A stretch of 64,000 nucleotides of DNA from positions 1 to 64,000 of the forward strand of contig JBGAPZ010000012.1 of the NCBI GenBank assembly GCA_044220975.1, given 5' to 3'. This document shows, one piece after another, positions 26,005 to 34,949 of the stretch. Position 1 is the stretch's first letter. Every line of letters begins with the position of its first letter. The translations under genes and the position numbers were made by a program. A model generated the notes under the pieces. It was not told where the DNA came from, did no database searches, and was given only the letters and a program-made list of their open reading frames with translations. The stretch comes from SZUA-430 sp044220975. Its GTDB lineage: Bacteria > Pseudomonadota > Alphaproteobacteria > Micropepsales > Micropepsaceae.

Positions 26005-26026
26005 GCGTTTCGCTATCCAAACTCAC

Positions 26027-27280
26027 ATGCACCGCGTCACCACCGCCGACTACCGTAAAATCCTCTCGTTGCTTGCAACGGCCGTGATCATGCTGCTCGC
26101 CAACGGGCTGCAAGGCACGCTCGTTCCGGTGCGCGCGCACGAAGCAGGCTTCACGGCAACGGCGATCAGTCTGATCGGTGCCGCCTATTTCACCGGCTTC
26201 GTCAGCGGTTGCTTCCTGGGTCCGCGCCTGATTCACCGCGTGGGCCACATCCGCGCCTTCGCGATTCTGGGTGCATTGACCGCAGCGATCGTTTTGATCC
26301 ACGCGCTGATCGTGAACCCCTATGTCTGGGCTTTGCTGCGCGCCGGCATCGGCTTTTGCGCCGCCGGCATGTTCGTGATCTTGGAAGGCTGGCTGAACCA
26401 GCAAGCGCGCAACGAAATTCGCGGGCGCGTCTTCACGACCTACGCCGCGCTCAACAACCTCGCGCTGCTGGGCGGCCAGTACCTGTTCACGCTCGGCAAT
26501 CCGGGTTCATACGAGCTGTTTTCGATCTGCGCGATCCTGACAATGCTGTGCCTAGTCCCTGTCGGTGTCACGCGCCAGCCGGAACCGCAAAGCCACAGCC
26601 GCGCAAGGCTTCGTCCCGGTCGTCTCTATCGGCTCTCGCCAGTGGGTGCCGTAGGTGCCGTCGCGGTGGGTCTCGCCAGTGGCGCGTTCTGGATTTTGGC
26701 GCCGGTCTACGCCGACTCGCGCGGCATGCACGGCGACAACCTCGCACTCTTCATGTCGATCGTGATCTTCGGTGGCGCGCTCGCCCAGTTCCCGCTTGGC
26801 CGCCTCTCGGACTTCACCGATCGCCGGCTGATCATCGGCATCGCGGCTGCTTTCGCCGCGTTCGCCGGCGTGATGCTGGCCAACCCCGCGCCGTTCGGCA
26901 TCGACGGCGAAACGTGGCTGCTCGCGGGCGGCTTCCTCTATGGCGCGACAGCGTTCCCGATCGGCTCACTCACCAATGCGCATCTGAACGATCACGCCGA
27001 TAAAGGCGAAATGACGGAGGTCGCGAACTCGAACCTCTTCCTCTATGGCATCGCCGCCGCCATGGGTCCGCTCTTTGCGGCCGTAGTCGTCAACGTCTGG
27101 GGCTTGAGCGCGATTTTCTTCTACACGGCCACAATTCACGTGACCTTTATGGCCTTCGTGATGATCCGTGTCTTCCTCCGGGCTCCCATCGCCCGCGAGA
27201 AACGGCCAAACTTCGAGCCCGCCGCCGTCCAACCGGCAGCGCCGGTCCGCCTGCAAGGCGAACCGGTGGCCGGAAAGTAG
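26027..27280 (+). CDS. MFS transporter (YcaD-like)
   Basis: The 417-residue protein has about twelve membrane helices. The MFS loop-2 motif is degenerate (LGPRLIHRVGHIR), and its second-half counterpart is LGRLSDFTDRRLI. EGWLNQQARNEIRGRVF after helix 4 is characteristic of the YcaD-like subgroup. The substrate is unknown. ATG 26027 begins the first helix; the same frame is open upstream to 24467, but only as a shadow of the ligase gene. It ends 3 bases from the convergent TrcR-type gene. Confidence 0.88.
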   Translation: MHRVTTADYRKILSLLATAVIMLLANGLQGTLVPVRAHEAGFTATAISLIGAAYFTGFVSGCFLGPRLIHRVGHIRAFAILGALTAAIVLIHALIVNPYVWALLRAGIGFCAAGMFVILEGWLNQQARNEIRGRVFTTYAALNNLALLGGQYLFTLGNPGSYELFSICAILTMLCLVPVGVTRQPEPQSHSRARLRPGRLYRLSPVGAVGAVAVGLASGAFWILAPVYADSRGMHGDNLALFMSIVIFGGALAQFPLGRLSDFTDRRLIIGIAAAFAAFAGVMLANPAPFGIDGETWLLAGGFLYGATAFPIGSLTNAHLNDHADKGEMTEVANSNLFLYGIAAAMGPLFAAVVVNVWGLSAIFFYTATIHVTFMAFVMIRVFLRAPIAREKRPNFEPAAVQPAAPVRLQGEPVAGK

Positions 27281-27283
27281 TCG

Positions 27284-27964
27284 TTACGGCTTATCGCGTG
27301 TGCGCTGGAACGACGCGAACACCGATGCCGGATCGTATTTCAGCTGCGGCGCTTCTTCTTCGGCTGGAGCCTCGGCTTCGACCGCATCGCTTGCTGGTTT
27401 CAGCGTAGCGCCCTTCGCTTCGGGCGGTGCGTTCTTCGCCTTGCGCGCGGAGGCTTTCTCGACCGCGAGATCGAGTTCCAGCTGCGAACAAAGGCTCAGC
27501 GTCACCGGGTCGACTGGCTTAATGTTCTGCATGTTCCAGTGTCCGCGATTGCGGATCAGCTGGATCGTCGACTTCGTGGTGCCCAGCAGCTTGCCGATCT
27601 CCGCATCCGTCACTTCCGGATGATTGCGCACCAACCAAAGGATGGCGTCCGGCTTGTCTTGCCGGCGCGACACCGGCGTATAGCGCGGGCGTCCCTTCTG
27701 CTTGGCGCTCGGCATATCGACCGCGGACTTCGTCATCACCAGTCGCTTGCGCGGATCTTTCTCGGCCGCCGCAATTTCTTCGCGCGTCAGCTGCCCCATC
27801 ATCACGGGGTCAAGCGGCACGATCTTTTCCGGATGCATGTCGTCGGCCATGGCTTTGATCTCGAGCGCATGCAGCGCGCAAAATTCGCCGATCTGGTCGA
27901 AGGTCAACGTCGTTTGATTCAAGAGCCACATGGCCGTCGCCTTGGGCATCAATGGCTTCGTCAT
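27284..27964 (-). CDS. trcR: Cell-cycle transcriptional regulator of the TrcR/DUF1013 family
   Basis: The 226-residue protein matches the alphaproteobacterial DUF1013 family, named TrcR in Caulobacter. It opens with KATAMWLLNQTTLTFDQIGEFC and carries a helix-turn-helix region, HPEVTDAEIGKLLGTTKSTIQLI, at about residues 120-145. The C-terminal 60 residues are Ala/Glu-rich and probably disordered. ATG 27964 follows GAGAGG; a longer frame to 28021 adds a non-conserved leader. The role is taken from the family. Confidence 0.88.
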   Translation of the reverse strand: MTKPLMPKATAMWLLNQTTLTFDQIGEFCALHALEIKAMADDMHPEKIVPLDPVMMGQLTREEIAAAEKDPRKRLVMTKSAVDMPSAKQKGRPRYTPVSRRQDKPDAILWLVRNHPEVTDAEIGKLLGTTKSTIQLIRNRGHWNMQNIKPVDPVTLSLCSQLELDLAVEKASARKAKNAPPEAKGATLKPASDAVEAEAPAEEEAPQLKYDPASVFASFQRTRDKP

Positions 27965-28147
27965 AGGTAAAACCTCTCCGCTTGGCGCCAGCGGGTTCGA
28001 GCCGCCAGGCCGGAAATTCACCTCAGAATGAAGGGAGTTTCAGGCGCCTATATAGTCGGTCGCGTGGCCTGAGGGAAGCCGAATCCACCCGCGGAAATGT
28101 GCGTTTATCGGTTATGCCGAGGGAGACGCGCGCGCAAAGGCGTCGCG

Positions 28148-28870
28148 TTAGTTGATCGGTTGCCCGAGGTAGAGCAGCGTGAAGCCCAGCGTATCGGTAA
28201 GTCCGTGCGCAACGATGGCGGGCCACAGGTTCCGCCCCCACGCCGATACAGCGATGCCGGTGATGATGGCGCCGACGCCGATCGAAACCATGCCAACCGG
28301 CCCCTGGTACCAATGGGCGAGCCCGAACGCGACCGCTTGCCCAATGATGGCCAATCCCCACGCGACACGGCTGCCGCCGAAAAAATCCGCGAGCCTGGTC
28401 ATCAGGTAACCGCGATAGAGAAACTCCTCACCGAACGCAGCGAACGCCCAGACCGCCGGAATTATCACCAGGAACATCGGCAAATTGCCTTTGATCGCCG
28501 AGAAGGTCTCGGCGTCGAGGTGCGGGTTCGCGCCGGTCCATTCCACGATGAGCGGTGTCGTGTACTGGCGCAGCACGTTGTCAAAGCCGATCTCGACGAC
28601 GGCCAGCAATATGCCAAGGCCGATGTAACGTAGCCACCGCGGCGTGATGAGCCCGAACTGCGCCAACTCTTCGCCGCGCAGTTTCAGCCAAGCAATAAGC
28701 AACAGCACCAGCGCAAAGGCGATGTACGTGTGGTGTAGGAGCGGCATATCCGGCAGCACAATGCCCGCAGCAAGCGCCGTCGCGACGAGCCACGCAGGCC
28801 CGAAACCGCGAAGCGCAAAAACGGCCGCGACCTCCACCAGATTAAACACGCGCGCTGCGTTGCCGTTCAT
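28148..28870 (-). CDS. CPBP-family intramembrane metalloprotease
   Basis: The 240-residue membrane protein has about seven helices and the three Abi/CPBP motifs: FGEEFLYRGYL (Glu-Glu), FGLAHWYQG (His) and AHGLTDT (His). These suggest a Rce1-like intramembrane protease. It diverges from a PadR regulator, and a strong palindrome lies between the two starts, so it may be that regulator's target. The substrate is unknown. Confidence 0.9.
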   Translation of the reverse strand: MNGNAARVFNLVEVAAVFALRGFGPAWLVATALAAGIVLPDMPLLHHTYIAFALVLLLIAWLKLRGEELAQFGLITPRWLRYIGLGILLAVVEIGFDNVLRQYTTPLIVEWTGANPHLDAETFSAIKGNLPMFLVIIPAVWAFAAFGEEFLYRGYLMTRLADFFGGSRVAWGLAIIGQAVAFGLAHWYQGPVGMVSIGVGAIITGIAVSAWGRNLWPAIVAHGLTDTLGFTLLYLGQPIN

Positions 28871-28910
28871 GAATGACGCCCCTAGAAGCGATTGATCGTT
28901 TCAATCTCAT

Positions 28911-28930
28911 TTAGTACTAATAGTACTATT
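28911..28930. promoter_or_regulatory. Overlapping palindromes, candidate PadR operator
   Basis: TTAGTACTAA at 28911-28920 and AATAGTACTATT at 28919-28930 are each perfect palindromes. Together they contain the inverted repeat TAGTACT-AAT-AGTACTA. The two dyad centres are 9 bases apart. The site is 17 bases before the PadR start and 41 bases before the divergent CPBP gene. This AT-rich element in a GC-rich genome is well placed for autoregulation. Confidence 0.65.
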
Positions 28931-28946
28931 GCGAAAGAGTGCACCG

Positions 28947-29462
28947 ATGACAAAATCGCGAGCAGGCCTGACGGAGCTGGAAGGCGCCATTCTGGGCGTG
29001 CTCGTGCGGGCGCCGGCCTCGACGGCCTACCGCGTTCGCCGCGTATTCCAAGAGTCGCGCTCGGCCGAATGGAGCGGCAGCGCCGGCGCGGTCTATCCGG
29101 CGATCCGCCGTCTGGTGGCTGAGCGTCTGATCCGAGAACGGTCGCAAGCCGACGGCCGCGGCACCCACACCCACGAACTGACGCGGACAGGCAAAGGCGC
29201 CTACCAGCGCTGGCTCTGCGACGTCACCCGCGCGGTCAGTCCGGGCGTCGATCCGTTCCGCACGCGCGCGCCGCTGTGGATCGGCTTGTCGTCAAGTGCA
29301 AAGCGAAAACTGGTGAAAGGTTTGAAGGCCGAACTGGAAGCGCAGCGCGAGGCCCTGACGCGCACGCTGAACGATCTCGACGCAGGCGATGAAATCACCG
29401 CCCGTCTTCACATCGCACTGTTGGAGCTGCGCCTGAAGTGGCTAAACGATCAATCGCCCTAA
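28947..29462 (+). CDS. PadR-family transcriptional regulator
   Basis: The 171-residue protein has the PadR winged helix: ELEGAILGVLVRAPASTAYRVRRVF, then GSAGAVYPAIRRLVAERLIRE and the wing. A C-terminal helical dimerisation domain follows, with LKAELEAQREALTRTLNDLDAG. ATG 28947 is chosen; a TTG at 28929 would extend it into the palindromic site. It probably represses itself and perhaps the CPBP gene. Its stop overlaps the end of the convergent quinone oxidoreductase by 4 bases. Confidence 0.9.
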   Translation: MTKSRAGLTELEGAILGVLVRAPASTAYRVRRVFQESRSAEWSGSAGAVYPAIRRLVAERLIRERSQADGRGTHTHELTRTGKGAYQRWLCDVTRAVSPGVDPFRTRAPLWIGLSSSAKRKLVKGLKAELEAQREALTRTLNDLDAGDEITARLHIALLELRLKWLNDQSP

Positions 29463-30463
29463 GGCGTCAGCAGAATCTTCCCGATGTGGCTGCTTCCGGC
29501 CATCCGCGCATGCGCCTCGGCCGCTTTGGAAAGCGGCATGACGCTGTCGACGATCGGCTTGATCCGCCCCGCTTCGATCAAGGGCCAAACCTCGCGTTCG
29601 ATCGCGCGCGCGATCTCGGCCTTCTCTGTGTTCGCGCGTGCGCGCAATGTCGAACCTGTGATCGTCAGCCGCTTCAGCATCAGGATCATAAGGTTCAAGT
29701 CCGCCTGCGATCCATGCTGGAACGCAATGTTGACGAGCCGCCCCTCGACCTTGAGCAGGGAGATGTTCTTTTGAATGTAATCCCCGCCCACCATATCCAA
29801 GATCACGTCAACGCCGGCGCCGTCGGTCGCCTGCCGCACGGCCGCAACAAAATCCTCTTCGCGATAATTGACCGCAAGCGCCGCGCCGAGCTTCATGCAC
29901 GCCGCACATTTTTCGGCCGACCCCGCCGTCGTGAACACGCGATTGCCCCGCGCTGCGAAGAGTTGGATCGCCGCCGTCCCGATCCCGCTCGATCCGCCGT
30001 GCACGAGCAGCGTCTCGCCCGCCTTCAACCGCGCGCGGTCGACGACGTTCGTCCAGACCGTCATGTAAACTTCCGCCAGCGCCGCCGCATCGATCAGCGA
30101 AACGCCACGCGGTACGGGCAGCACGCTGCCCTCATGCGCGATGCAGTACTCGGCGTAGCCGCCGCCCGCGACCAGCGCGCAAACTTCGTCGCCCACGCTC
30201 CAGCGCGAACTGTTCGGTCCGCCGTCGACGATCGTGCCCGATACCTCTAGCCCCAACGTCTGCGGCGCCCCGGGCGGCGGTGGATACATCCCAGCGACCT
30301 GCGCCAAGTCGCCCCGGTTCACGCCGGCCGCCGCGACCTTGATCAGCACCTCACCCGACCCCGGCACCGGAACCGGCACCGGCAGCGTGGTGACATGCGC
30401 GACGCGCGCGCCCGAAACTTCTCCAGGCAGAACGGCGGTCATCGTTTCGGGCAGCGTGGACAC
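29459..30463 (-). CDS. NAD(P)H quinone oxidoreductase / zinc-independent MDR family
   Basis: The 334-residue medium-chain reductase has the QOR-type N-terminal barrel (VNRGDLAQVAGMYPPPPGAP, GLEVSGTIV) and a Rossmann domain with VHGGSSGIGTAAIQLF. The zinc-binding residues of alcohol dehydrogenases are absent, which points to NADPH-dependent quinone or enone reduction (PIG3-like). It starts at GTG 30463, or ATG 30442 if seven residues shorter. It is convergent with the PadR gene. Confidence 0.9.
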   Translation of the reverse strand: MSTLPETMTAVLPGEVSGARVAHVTTLPVPVPVPGSGEVLIKVAAAGVNRGDLAQVAGMYPPPPGAPQTLGLEVSGTIVDGGPNSSRWSVGDEVCALVAGGGYAEYCIAHEGSVLPVPRGVSLIDAAALAEVYMTVWTNVVDRARLKAGETLLVHGGSSGIGTAAIQLFAARGNRVFTTAGSAEKCAACMKLGAALAVNYREEDFVAAVRQATDGAGVDVILDMVGGDYIQKNISLLKVEGRLVNIAFQHGSQADLNLMILMLKRLTITGSTLRARANTEKAEIARAIEREVWPLIEAGRIKPIVDSVMPLSKAAEAHARMAGSSHIGKILLTP

Positions 30464-30535
30464 GGGGCAGTTTTCCTTCTTGCGGGCCTTGGGCGGGACG
30501 GGGAATTATTAGCTCAGCGCAAAGGGAATTGGCCA

Positions 30536-30721
30536 ATGGCCTGGGACGATCTCGATCCAAAACCGAAGAAACCGCCGCCCGTCGACCTCTCGCTGATGTC
30601 GATCGAGGACCTCACGAACCGCATCGCCGAGTTCGAGGCCGAAATCACCCGCATGAAAGAGGCGATCAAGGGCAAACAGTCCCAACGCTCCACGGCCGAC
30701 GCCCTGTTCAAAAAGACCTGA
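30536..30721 (+). CDS. DUF1192 small protein
   Basis: The 61-residue protein has a Pro/Lys-rich start (DDLDPKPKKPPPVDLSLMSIEDL). One charged helix follows (TNRIAEFEAEITRMKEAIKGKQSQRSTADALF), matching the alphaproteobacterial DUF1192 family. AAGGGA precedes ATG 30536. The function is unknown and there are no membrane segments. It diverges from the quinone oxidoreductase and converges on the DUF429 gene with 2 bases between them. Confidence 0.85.
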   Translation: MAWDDLDPKPKKPPPVDLSLMSIEDLTNRIAEFEAEITRMKEAIKGKQSQRSTADALFKKT

Positions 30722-30723
30722 CC

Positions 30724-31425
30724 TCAGTACGCAATCGCCATGCGTAAATCGCGCGAATCACGTTCGAAAACCTCGGGCGCAAATTTCACTGACTTTTGCA
30801 ACACGTTTCTCGCGGTCAAAACCAAGACGCACGCGTCCAACAGGTCGTCTGCTTTTGCGCCAGTCCCGCGCAGGCGCTGCAACCAAACGTCTAAATTCGT
30901 GAATCCTGCGCGCCCCAATAGGTGCTTGCGTACCGCGAGGCCGTCCGCCGAATGCTTCGAATCAAGCGGCTTCCATTTGTTCAGCCGTGCAAACGCCAGC
31001 TCGGGATGCGCCTCGTAAATACGGGCCTGCAATGCTGGCGAAATCGCACGGTCGATTTCGATGATCTTCGGCCTGATCGCCCATATCTGTTTTGAGATGC
31101 CGCCGAAGCCCTGATCCTTCGACCACTGATTCGCGATTTGCCAGTCGTTTTGCGCATATTTCAGCGCCCCGCGCGGCAGCGTCTTAAACACGCGAGAACC
31201 ATGTGGAGAAATGACTTTTCGCGCCGCAACCTCACATTGCCGCACGCCGTTTCTCGAAAGTCCGATTGGCATGTCTACAGCGATGACCTGAGCATCGCTC
31301 GCTATCGCGTTCCAATTCGGTGCAATTCTGAAATTGGCGTCGCGCAGATTCGAACACGCTTCGACGACTAACCATCCGCTCCGGCAACCATCTATGCCGG
31401 CGCAGCGCTGCACGTAGCGCGACAT
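30724..31425 (-). CDS. DUF429 family protein (RNase H-like fold)
   Basis: The 233-residue protein has the family opening CAGIDGCRSGWLVV, the strand VIAVDMPIGL and the late acidic DDLLDACVLVLTAR. These place acidic residues as in RNase H-like enzymes, and the DUF429 family has been suggested to be nuclease-like. I give no activity. ATG 31425 is chosen because the first strand follows; an open leader to 31491 looks non-coding. Base composition appears slightly more AT-rich than its neighbours. Confidence 0.8.
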   Translation of the reverse strand: MSRYVQRCAGIDGCRSGWLVVEACSNLRDANFRIAPNWNAIASDAQVIAVDMPIGLSRNGVRQCEVAARKVISPHGSRVFKTLPRGALKYAQNDWQIANQWSKDQGFGGISKQIWAIRPKIIEIDRAISPALQARIYEAHPELAFARLNKWKPLDSKHSADGLAVRKHLLGRAGFTNLDVWLQRLRGTGAKADDLLDACVLVLTARNVLQKSVKFAPEVFERDSRDLRMAIAY

Positions 31426-31634
31426 GGGTGTTAACTCTCTTTCGCGTGACCGACTGTGCTTTTCGTGCCAAGCTTGGCTCGAAGAATGCAAGCAACGATA
31501 TCTTAAGCTTGAACTGTGCCGCCCTCATGTTCTTCGATTCGGTTGGGGACATGCGGTCGACGGTTTGAAGCTTCTCTTGGCTGAACCGTCATTCTGGGAA
31601 GGATCGCATGAAGAGTTGGATTAAAGGGGAAGCG

Positions 31635-32150
31635 ATGGCCTACAGACCCAACGCGGCGGATCCGCAGGTCGCGAACGCTCTGTCGTTCGCCGGCTCCGAA
31701 CTCTTCAAGCGCACGTTCGAAGAAGGTATGGCGATGGTCGAAGAGACCGCGTCGTACTTGGACGGCAAGGGCCGGGCTGAATCGAAATTGCTGCCGTCGA
31801 AAGCGGCCTTGGCCTATGCGGGCGAAAGCATGCGCCTGACGACGCGCTTGATGCAGGTGGCCTCGTGGCTGCTCGTGCAACGCGCCGTCTCGGAAGGCGA
31901 AATGACGACCGACGAAGCGGGCAAGGATAAATACCGCCTCGGCGCACGCGAAATCTGCCGCGGCCGCCGCGCCGAAAACGCCGACCTCCTGCCGGCCAAG
32001 CTGCTCGACCTTTTGGAGCGCAGCATGAACCTGTACGAGCGCGTGGAACGCCTCGACCAGCTGCTCTACGGCAAGGAAGCGATCCCGGCCGCGCCCAGCG
32101 TCCACCACCAATTCAACCGCCTGCAAGCCGCTTTCGGCCCAGCGGAGTAA
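31635..32150 (+). CDS. rcdA: Protease adaptor RcdA (DUF1465)
   Basis: The 171-residue helical protein matches RcdA of Caulobacter, which with CpdR and PopA directs CtrA to the ClpXP protease during the cell cycle. Key stretches are ALSFAGSELFKRTFEEGMAMVEETASYLDG and RLTTRLMQVASWLLVQRAVSEGEMT. The C-terminus is flexible. AGGGGA before ATG 31635 decides the start. A plus-strand terminator follows at 32190. Residue-level ClpX or CpdR contacts cannot be confirmed. Confidence 0.88.
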   Translation: MAYRPNAADPQVANALSFAGSELFKRTFEEGMAMVEETASYLDGKGRAESKLLPSKAALAYAGESMRLTTRLMQVASWLLVQRAVSEGEMTTDEAGKDKYRLGAREICRGRRAENADLLPAKLLDLLERSMNLYERVERLDQLLYGKEAIPAAPSVHHQFNRLQAAFGPAE

Positions 32151-32189
32151 AAAGTTACGGGGTGTCATTCGCGAAAAGCGAAGACAAAA

Positions 32190-32220
32190 GGGCGGTCCCA
32201 GTGGCCGCCCTAAATTTTTT
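32190..32220 (+). terminator. Intrinsic terminator after rcdA
   Basis: GGGCGG at 32190-32195 pairs with CCGCCC at 32205-32210. A two-pair inner extension follows, and then TAAATTTTTT. The T-run and the 40-base distance from the rcdA stop make this a convincing plus-strand intrinsic terminator. Confidence 0.8.
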
Positions 32221-32245
32221 GCCGCTTGGCCCTCGCGCAAAACGA

Positions 32246-32267
32246 AAGGCCCGCTTCCGCGGGCCTT
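32246..32267 (-). terminator. Intrinsic terminator after rpmE
   Basis: AAGGCCCGC and GCGGGCCTT form a perfect 9-bp stem with a TTCC loop. Read on the minus strand it is followed by TCGTTTTG. It lies 34 bases beyond the rpmE stop, back to back with the rcdA terminator. Confidence 0.75.
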
Positions 32268-32300
32268 CTAAAGCTAGGGCTGCGTAGTGCCGGCGAAGAA

Positions 32301-32534
32301 CTACTTCTTCGTCGCGACGCCGATGCCTTCGAACTTCTTGTTGAACTTCGACACGCGGCCCGCGCGGTCGAGCAGCTGTTGCCCGCCGCCGGTCCACGCC
32401 GGGTGCGTGGTCGGGTCGATGTCGAGCGTCATCACGTCGCCTTCGGCACCCCACGTCGAGCGCGAGAGGTACTTCGACCCGTCGTTCAGAAGAACGGTGA
32501 TGTAGTGATAGTTCGGGTGGCCGTCTTTCTTCAT
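32301..32534 (-). CDS. rpmE: 50S ribosomal protein L31
   Basis: The 77-residue bL31 protein begins MKKDGHPNYHYITVLLNDGS and contains HPAWTGG and RAGRVSKFNKKF. It has no cysteines, so it is the C-minus form without a zinc ribbon. ATG 32534 is the conserved start; the longer frame is not conserved. A terminator follows. No second L31 gene is in this window, so whether a zinc-binding paralogue exists cannot be told. Confidence 0.95.
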   Translation of the reverse strand: MKKDGHPNYHYITVLLNDGSKYLSRSTWGAEGDVMTLDIDPTTHPAWTGGGQQLLDRAGRVSKFNKKFEGIGVATKK

Positions 32535-32701
32535 CTGTCGAAGCCTTGGGTAAACGCAAAAGGGCGGAAAAGAGCGCGCGGATATAACGAAATCCCCTCT
32601 GCGGCGCAAGACCGCGGAAATCTGCGCCTATGCCTCTGGTGACCCCTTAGAGCCGGTGCCATATAGAGCGAACCCGGAAATCACCCAGAAAGCTTGCCCG
32701 T

Positions 32702-34516
32702 TTGACCGATAACAGAGGCGCCGAATTCGCCGCCGCCGTGCAGCGCGAGGCGCAAGGTCGCAGCCGCGGCCGCGACGTGCGGGTGCTACGGCGCCTATTG
32801 CCGTTCATGGCCCCCTACAAGACCCAGATCGCTGCAGCCTTCGGTTTTCTGCTGCTTTCAACCGGGGCGACCTTGGCGCTTTCGCCTGCGGCCGGACACA
32901 TGATCGACCACGGCTTCTCGAAAGAAAACGCCGACGCGATCAACCAATCGTTCCTCTACCTGTTCGGGGTGGCTGCCGTATTGGGTTTCGCAACCGCGAT
33001 CCGCTTCTACTTCGTGACCTGGGTGGGCGAACGGGTCATCGCCGACATTCGCAAAGCGCTCTACAATCACATCCTCGGGTTAAGTCCCGCGTTCTTCGAG
33101 GTCACGCGTACCGGCGAAGTCCTCTCGCGCCTGACAACCGACACTACGCTCATCCAAACTGCGATCGGCTCCAGCGTTTCGATTGCGCTACGCAATTTGC
33201 TGATGATCGTCGGCGGCCTGGGCATGCTGTTCGTAACGAGCCCAAAGCTCACGGGCCTCGTCCTGATCACGGTTCCGCTCGTCATAGTACCGTTGATCTT
33301 CATGGGTCGCGTGGTGCGCGGCCTTTCGCGCCGGAGCCAAGATCGCGTCGCCGACACCAGCGCCTACGCCGCCGAAACGCTGAACGCCGTGCAAACGGTG
33401 CAGGCGTTCACGCACGAACCGGTGGATCGTAATCGCTTCGGTTCGACCGTCGAGGATTCGTTTGCGACCGCCGTAAAGCGCGTCCGCGCCCGCGCGTTCA
33501 TGACTGCCCTCGTCATCGTGCTGATCTTTTCCAGCATTGTCGGCGTGCTCTGGATCGGCGCCCACGACGTGATCTCAGGCACGATGACCGCAGGGCAACT
33601 GACCCAGTTCATTTTTCAGGCGATCTTGGTCGCCTCGGGCGTCGGCGCACTCTCGGAAGTGTGGACCGAAGTCCTGCAAGCCTCCGGCGCCGCCGAGCGG
33701 TTGATGGAACTGCTATCGACCAAACCGCAAATCGAAGCACCGGCTAACCCCGTCAAGCTCCCGCCTGCGCGCGGCGCCGTGCGCTTCGAGCATGTGACGT
33801 TCGAATATCCGATGCGCCCAGGCATCTCGGCACTCAAGGACTTCTCGCTCGAGATCAATCCGGGCGAGACGATTGCGCTCGTCGGTCCCTCGGGCGCCGG
33901 CAAGACGACGGTCTTCCAACTTCTGCAACGCTTCTTCGATCCGCAGACCGGCCGCGTCCTGGTTGACGGCATCGACGTCAAATCGGCGGCACCGCAAGAC
34001 GTCCGCGCCCGCCTCGCGCTCGTCCCGCAAGAAACGGTGATCTTCGGCGACACGGCCTTCGAAAACGTGCGCTATGGCCGCCCGGATGCGACCGAAGCCG
34101 AAATCCGCGCCGCCGTTGAAGCGGCGCAAGCGGCCGAGTTTATCGACAAGCTGCCGAACGGCTACCACACCTATCTCGGCGAACGCGGCGTGACGCTCTC
34201 AGGCGGCCAACGCCAGCGTGTCGCGATCGCCCGCGCCATCCTGCGCGACGCACCGATCCTGCTGCTCGACGAAGCGACGAGCGCGCTCGACGCCGAAAGC
34301 GAACGTCTGGTGCAAATCGCGCTTGAAAACCTGATGCAGAAGAAAACGACGATCGTCATTGCCCACCGTCTGGCAACCGTTCAACGCGCCGACCGCATCG
34401 TCGTATTGGAAGAAGGCCGCATCGTCGCCCAAGGCACGCACAAAGACCTCGTCGCCGGCGGTGGCCTCTATGCTAGGCTCGCGCGCCTTCAGTTCGCGGG
34501 TCTCGCAGCCGAGTAA
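32702..34516 (+). CDS. ABC exporter, fused membrane and ATPase domains (MsbA/ABCB-like)
   Basis: The 604-residue half-transporter has six membrane helices (about residues 35-330). Its nucleotide-binding domain carries Walker A GPSGAGKTT, the Q-loop LVPQETVIFGDTAFENVRYG, signature LSGGQRQR, Walker B ILLLDEATSALD and switch His in IVIAHRLATV. It would work as a homodimer exporting a lipid or amphiphile. It starts at TTG 32702, and a secreted protein gene follows after 6 bases. Confidence 0.92.
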   Translation: MTDNRGAEFAAAVQREAQGRSRGRDVRVLRRLLPFMAPYKTQIAAAFGFLLLSTGATLALSPAAGHMIDHGFSKENADAINQSFLYLFGVAAVLGFATAIRFYFVTWVGERVIADIRKALYNHILGLSPAFFEVTRTGEVLSRLTTDTTLIQTAIGSSVSIALRNLLMIVGGLGMLFVTSPKLTGLVLITVPLVIVPLIFMGRVVRGLSRRSQDRVADTSAYAAETLNAVQTVQAFTHEPVDRNRFGSTVEDSFATAVKRVRARAFMTALVIVLIFSSIVGVLWIGAHDVISGTMTAGQLTQFIFQAILVASGVGALSEVWTEVLQASGAAERLMELLSTKPQIEAPANPVKLPPARGAVRFEHVTFEYPMRPGISALKDFSLEINPGETIALVGPSGAGKTTVFQLLQRFFDPQTGRVLVDGIDVKSAAPQDVRARLALVPQETVIFGDTAFENVRYGRPDATEAEIRAAVEAAQAAEFIDKLPNGYHTYLGERGVTLSGGQRQRVAIARAILRDAPILLLDEATSALDAESERLVQIALENLMQKKTTIVIAHRLATVQRADRIVVLEEGRIVAQGTHKDLVAGGGLYARLARLQFAGLAAE

Positions 34517-34522
34517 AACGTC

Positions 34523-34942
34523 ATGCGCCTGTGGCCTTGCCTGGCAGTTCTTGTTCTCTTGTTGGGACCTGCGCACGCAGCCGACGAGCCCGAGCGCCTG
34601 AGCGACCGTCCCAATCCGTCCGTCACGCTGGTGCCTGCCCCCGGCTGGCGCCTGTCGGCCGTTGCCAGGGTCGAAGTCGAGAACGACATCGCGGTTCTGA
34701 CGATCGAGGGCGACGTGTTCAACGCTGCCGACAGCGAACGCCCAAGTCCAACTGTTCGCTTCGCCCTGCAGGACGGCGCCGGACGCGACATCGTCTATTG
34801 GACCGTGTTGACCGATTTGGAGCGCATTGAGCCGGGAGCCTACGCATCGTTTCGCACTCGCACGGAAACGTCGCTCGAAGGCATCGAAGGCATGGAACAC
34901 GTTGTCGTAAGCACGGTCGAGGCAGCCGCGCAGATCGACTGA
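34523..34942 (+). CDS. Small exported protein downstream of the ABC exporter
   Basis: The 139-residue protein has a signal peptide ending PAHAADEPE. One beta-rich domain follows (SAVARVEVENDIAVLTIEGDVFNAADS, then VYWTVLTDLERIEPGAYASF), reminiscent of the immunoglobulin-like C-terminal domain of DUF3426 proteins. I do not assign a family. It starts 6 bases after the exporter and is probably co-transcribed, so it may be a periplasmic partner of that transporter. Confidence 0.72.
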   Translation: MRLWPCLAVLVLLLGPAHAADEPERLSDRPNPSVTLVPAPGWRLSAVARVEVENDIAVLTIEGDVFNAADSERPSPTVRFALQDGAGRDIVYWTVLTDLERIEPGAYASFRTRTETSLEGIEGMEHVVVSTVEAAAQID

Positions 34943-34949
34943 ATTGCTT

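Noticed and set aside
24467..26026. Open frame extending the MFS gene 520 codons upstream
   Set aside because: It is antisense to the acyl-CoA ligase and reads His/Arg-rich without pattern. The first MFS helix follows ATG 26027.
27966..28021. tRNA-like GGCTCGAACCCGC sequence upstream of the TrcR-type gene
   Set aside because: It resembles a T-arm, but I found no matching acceptor, D or anticodon arms. A tRNA remnant or attachment site cannot be supported.
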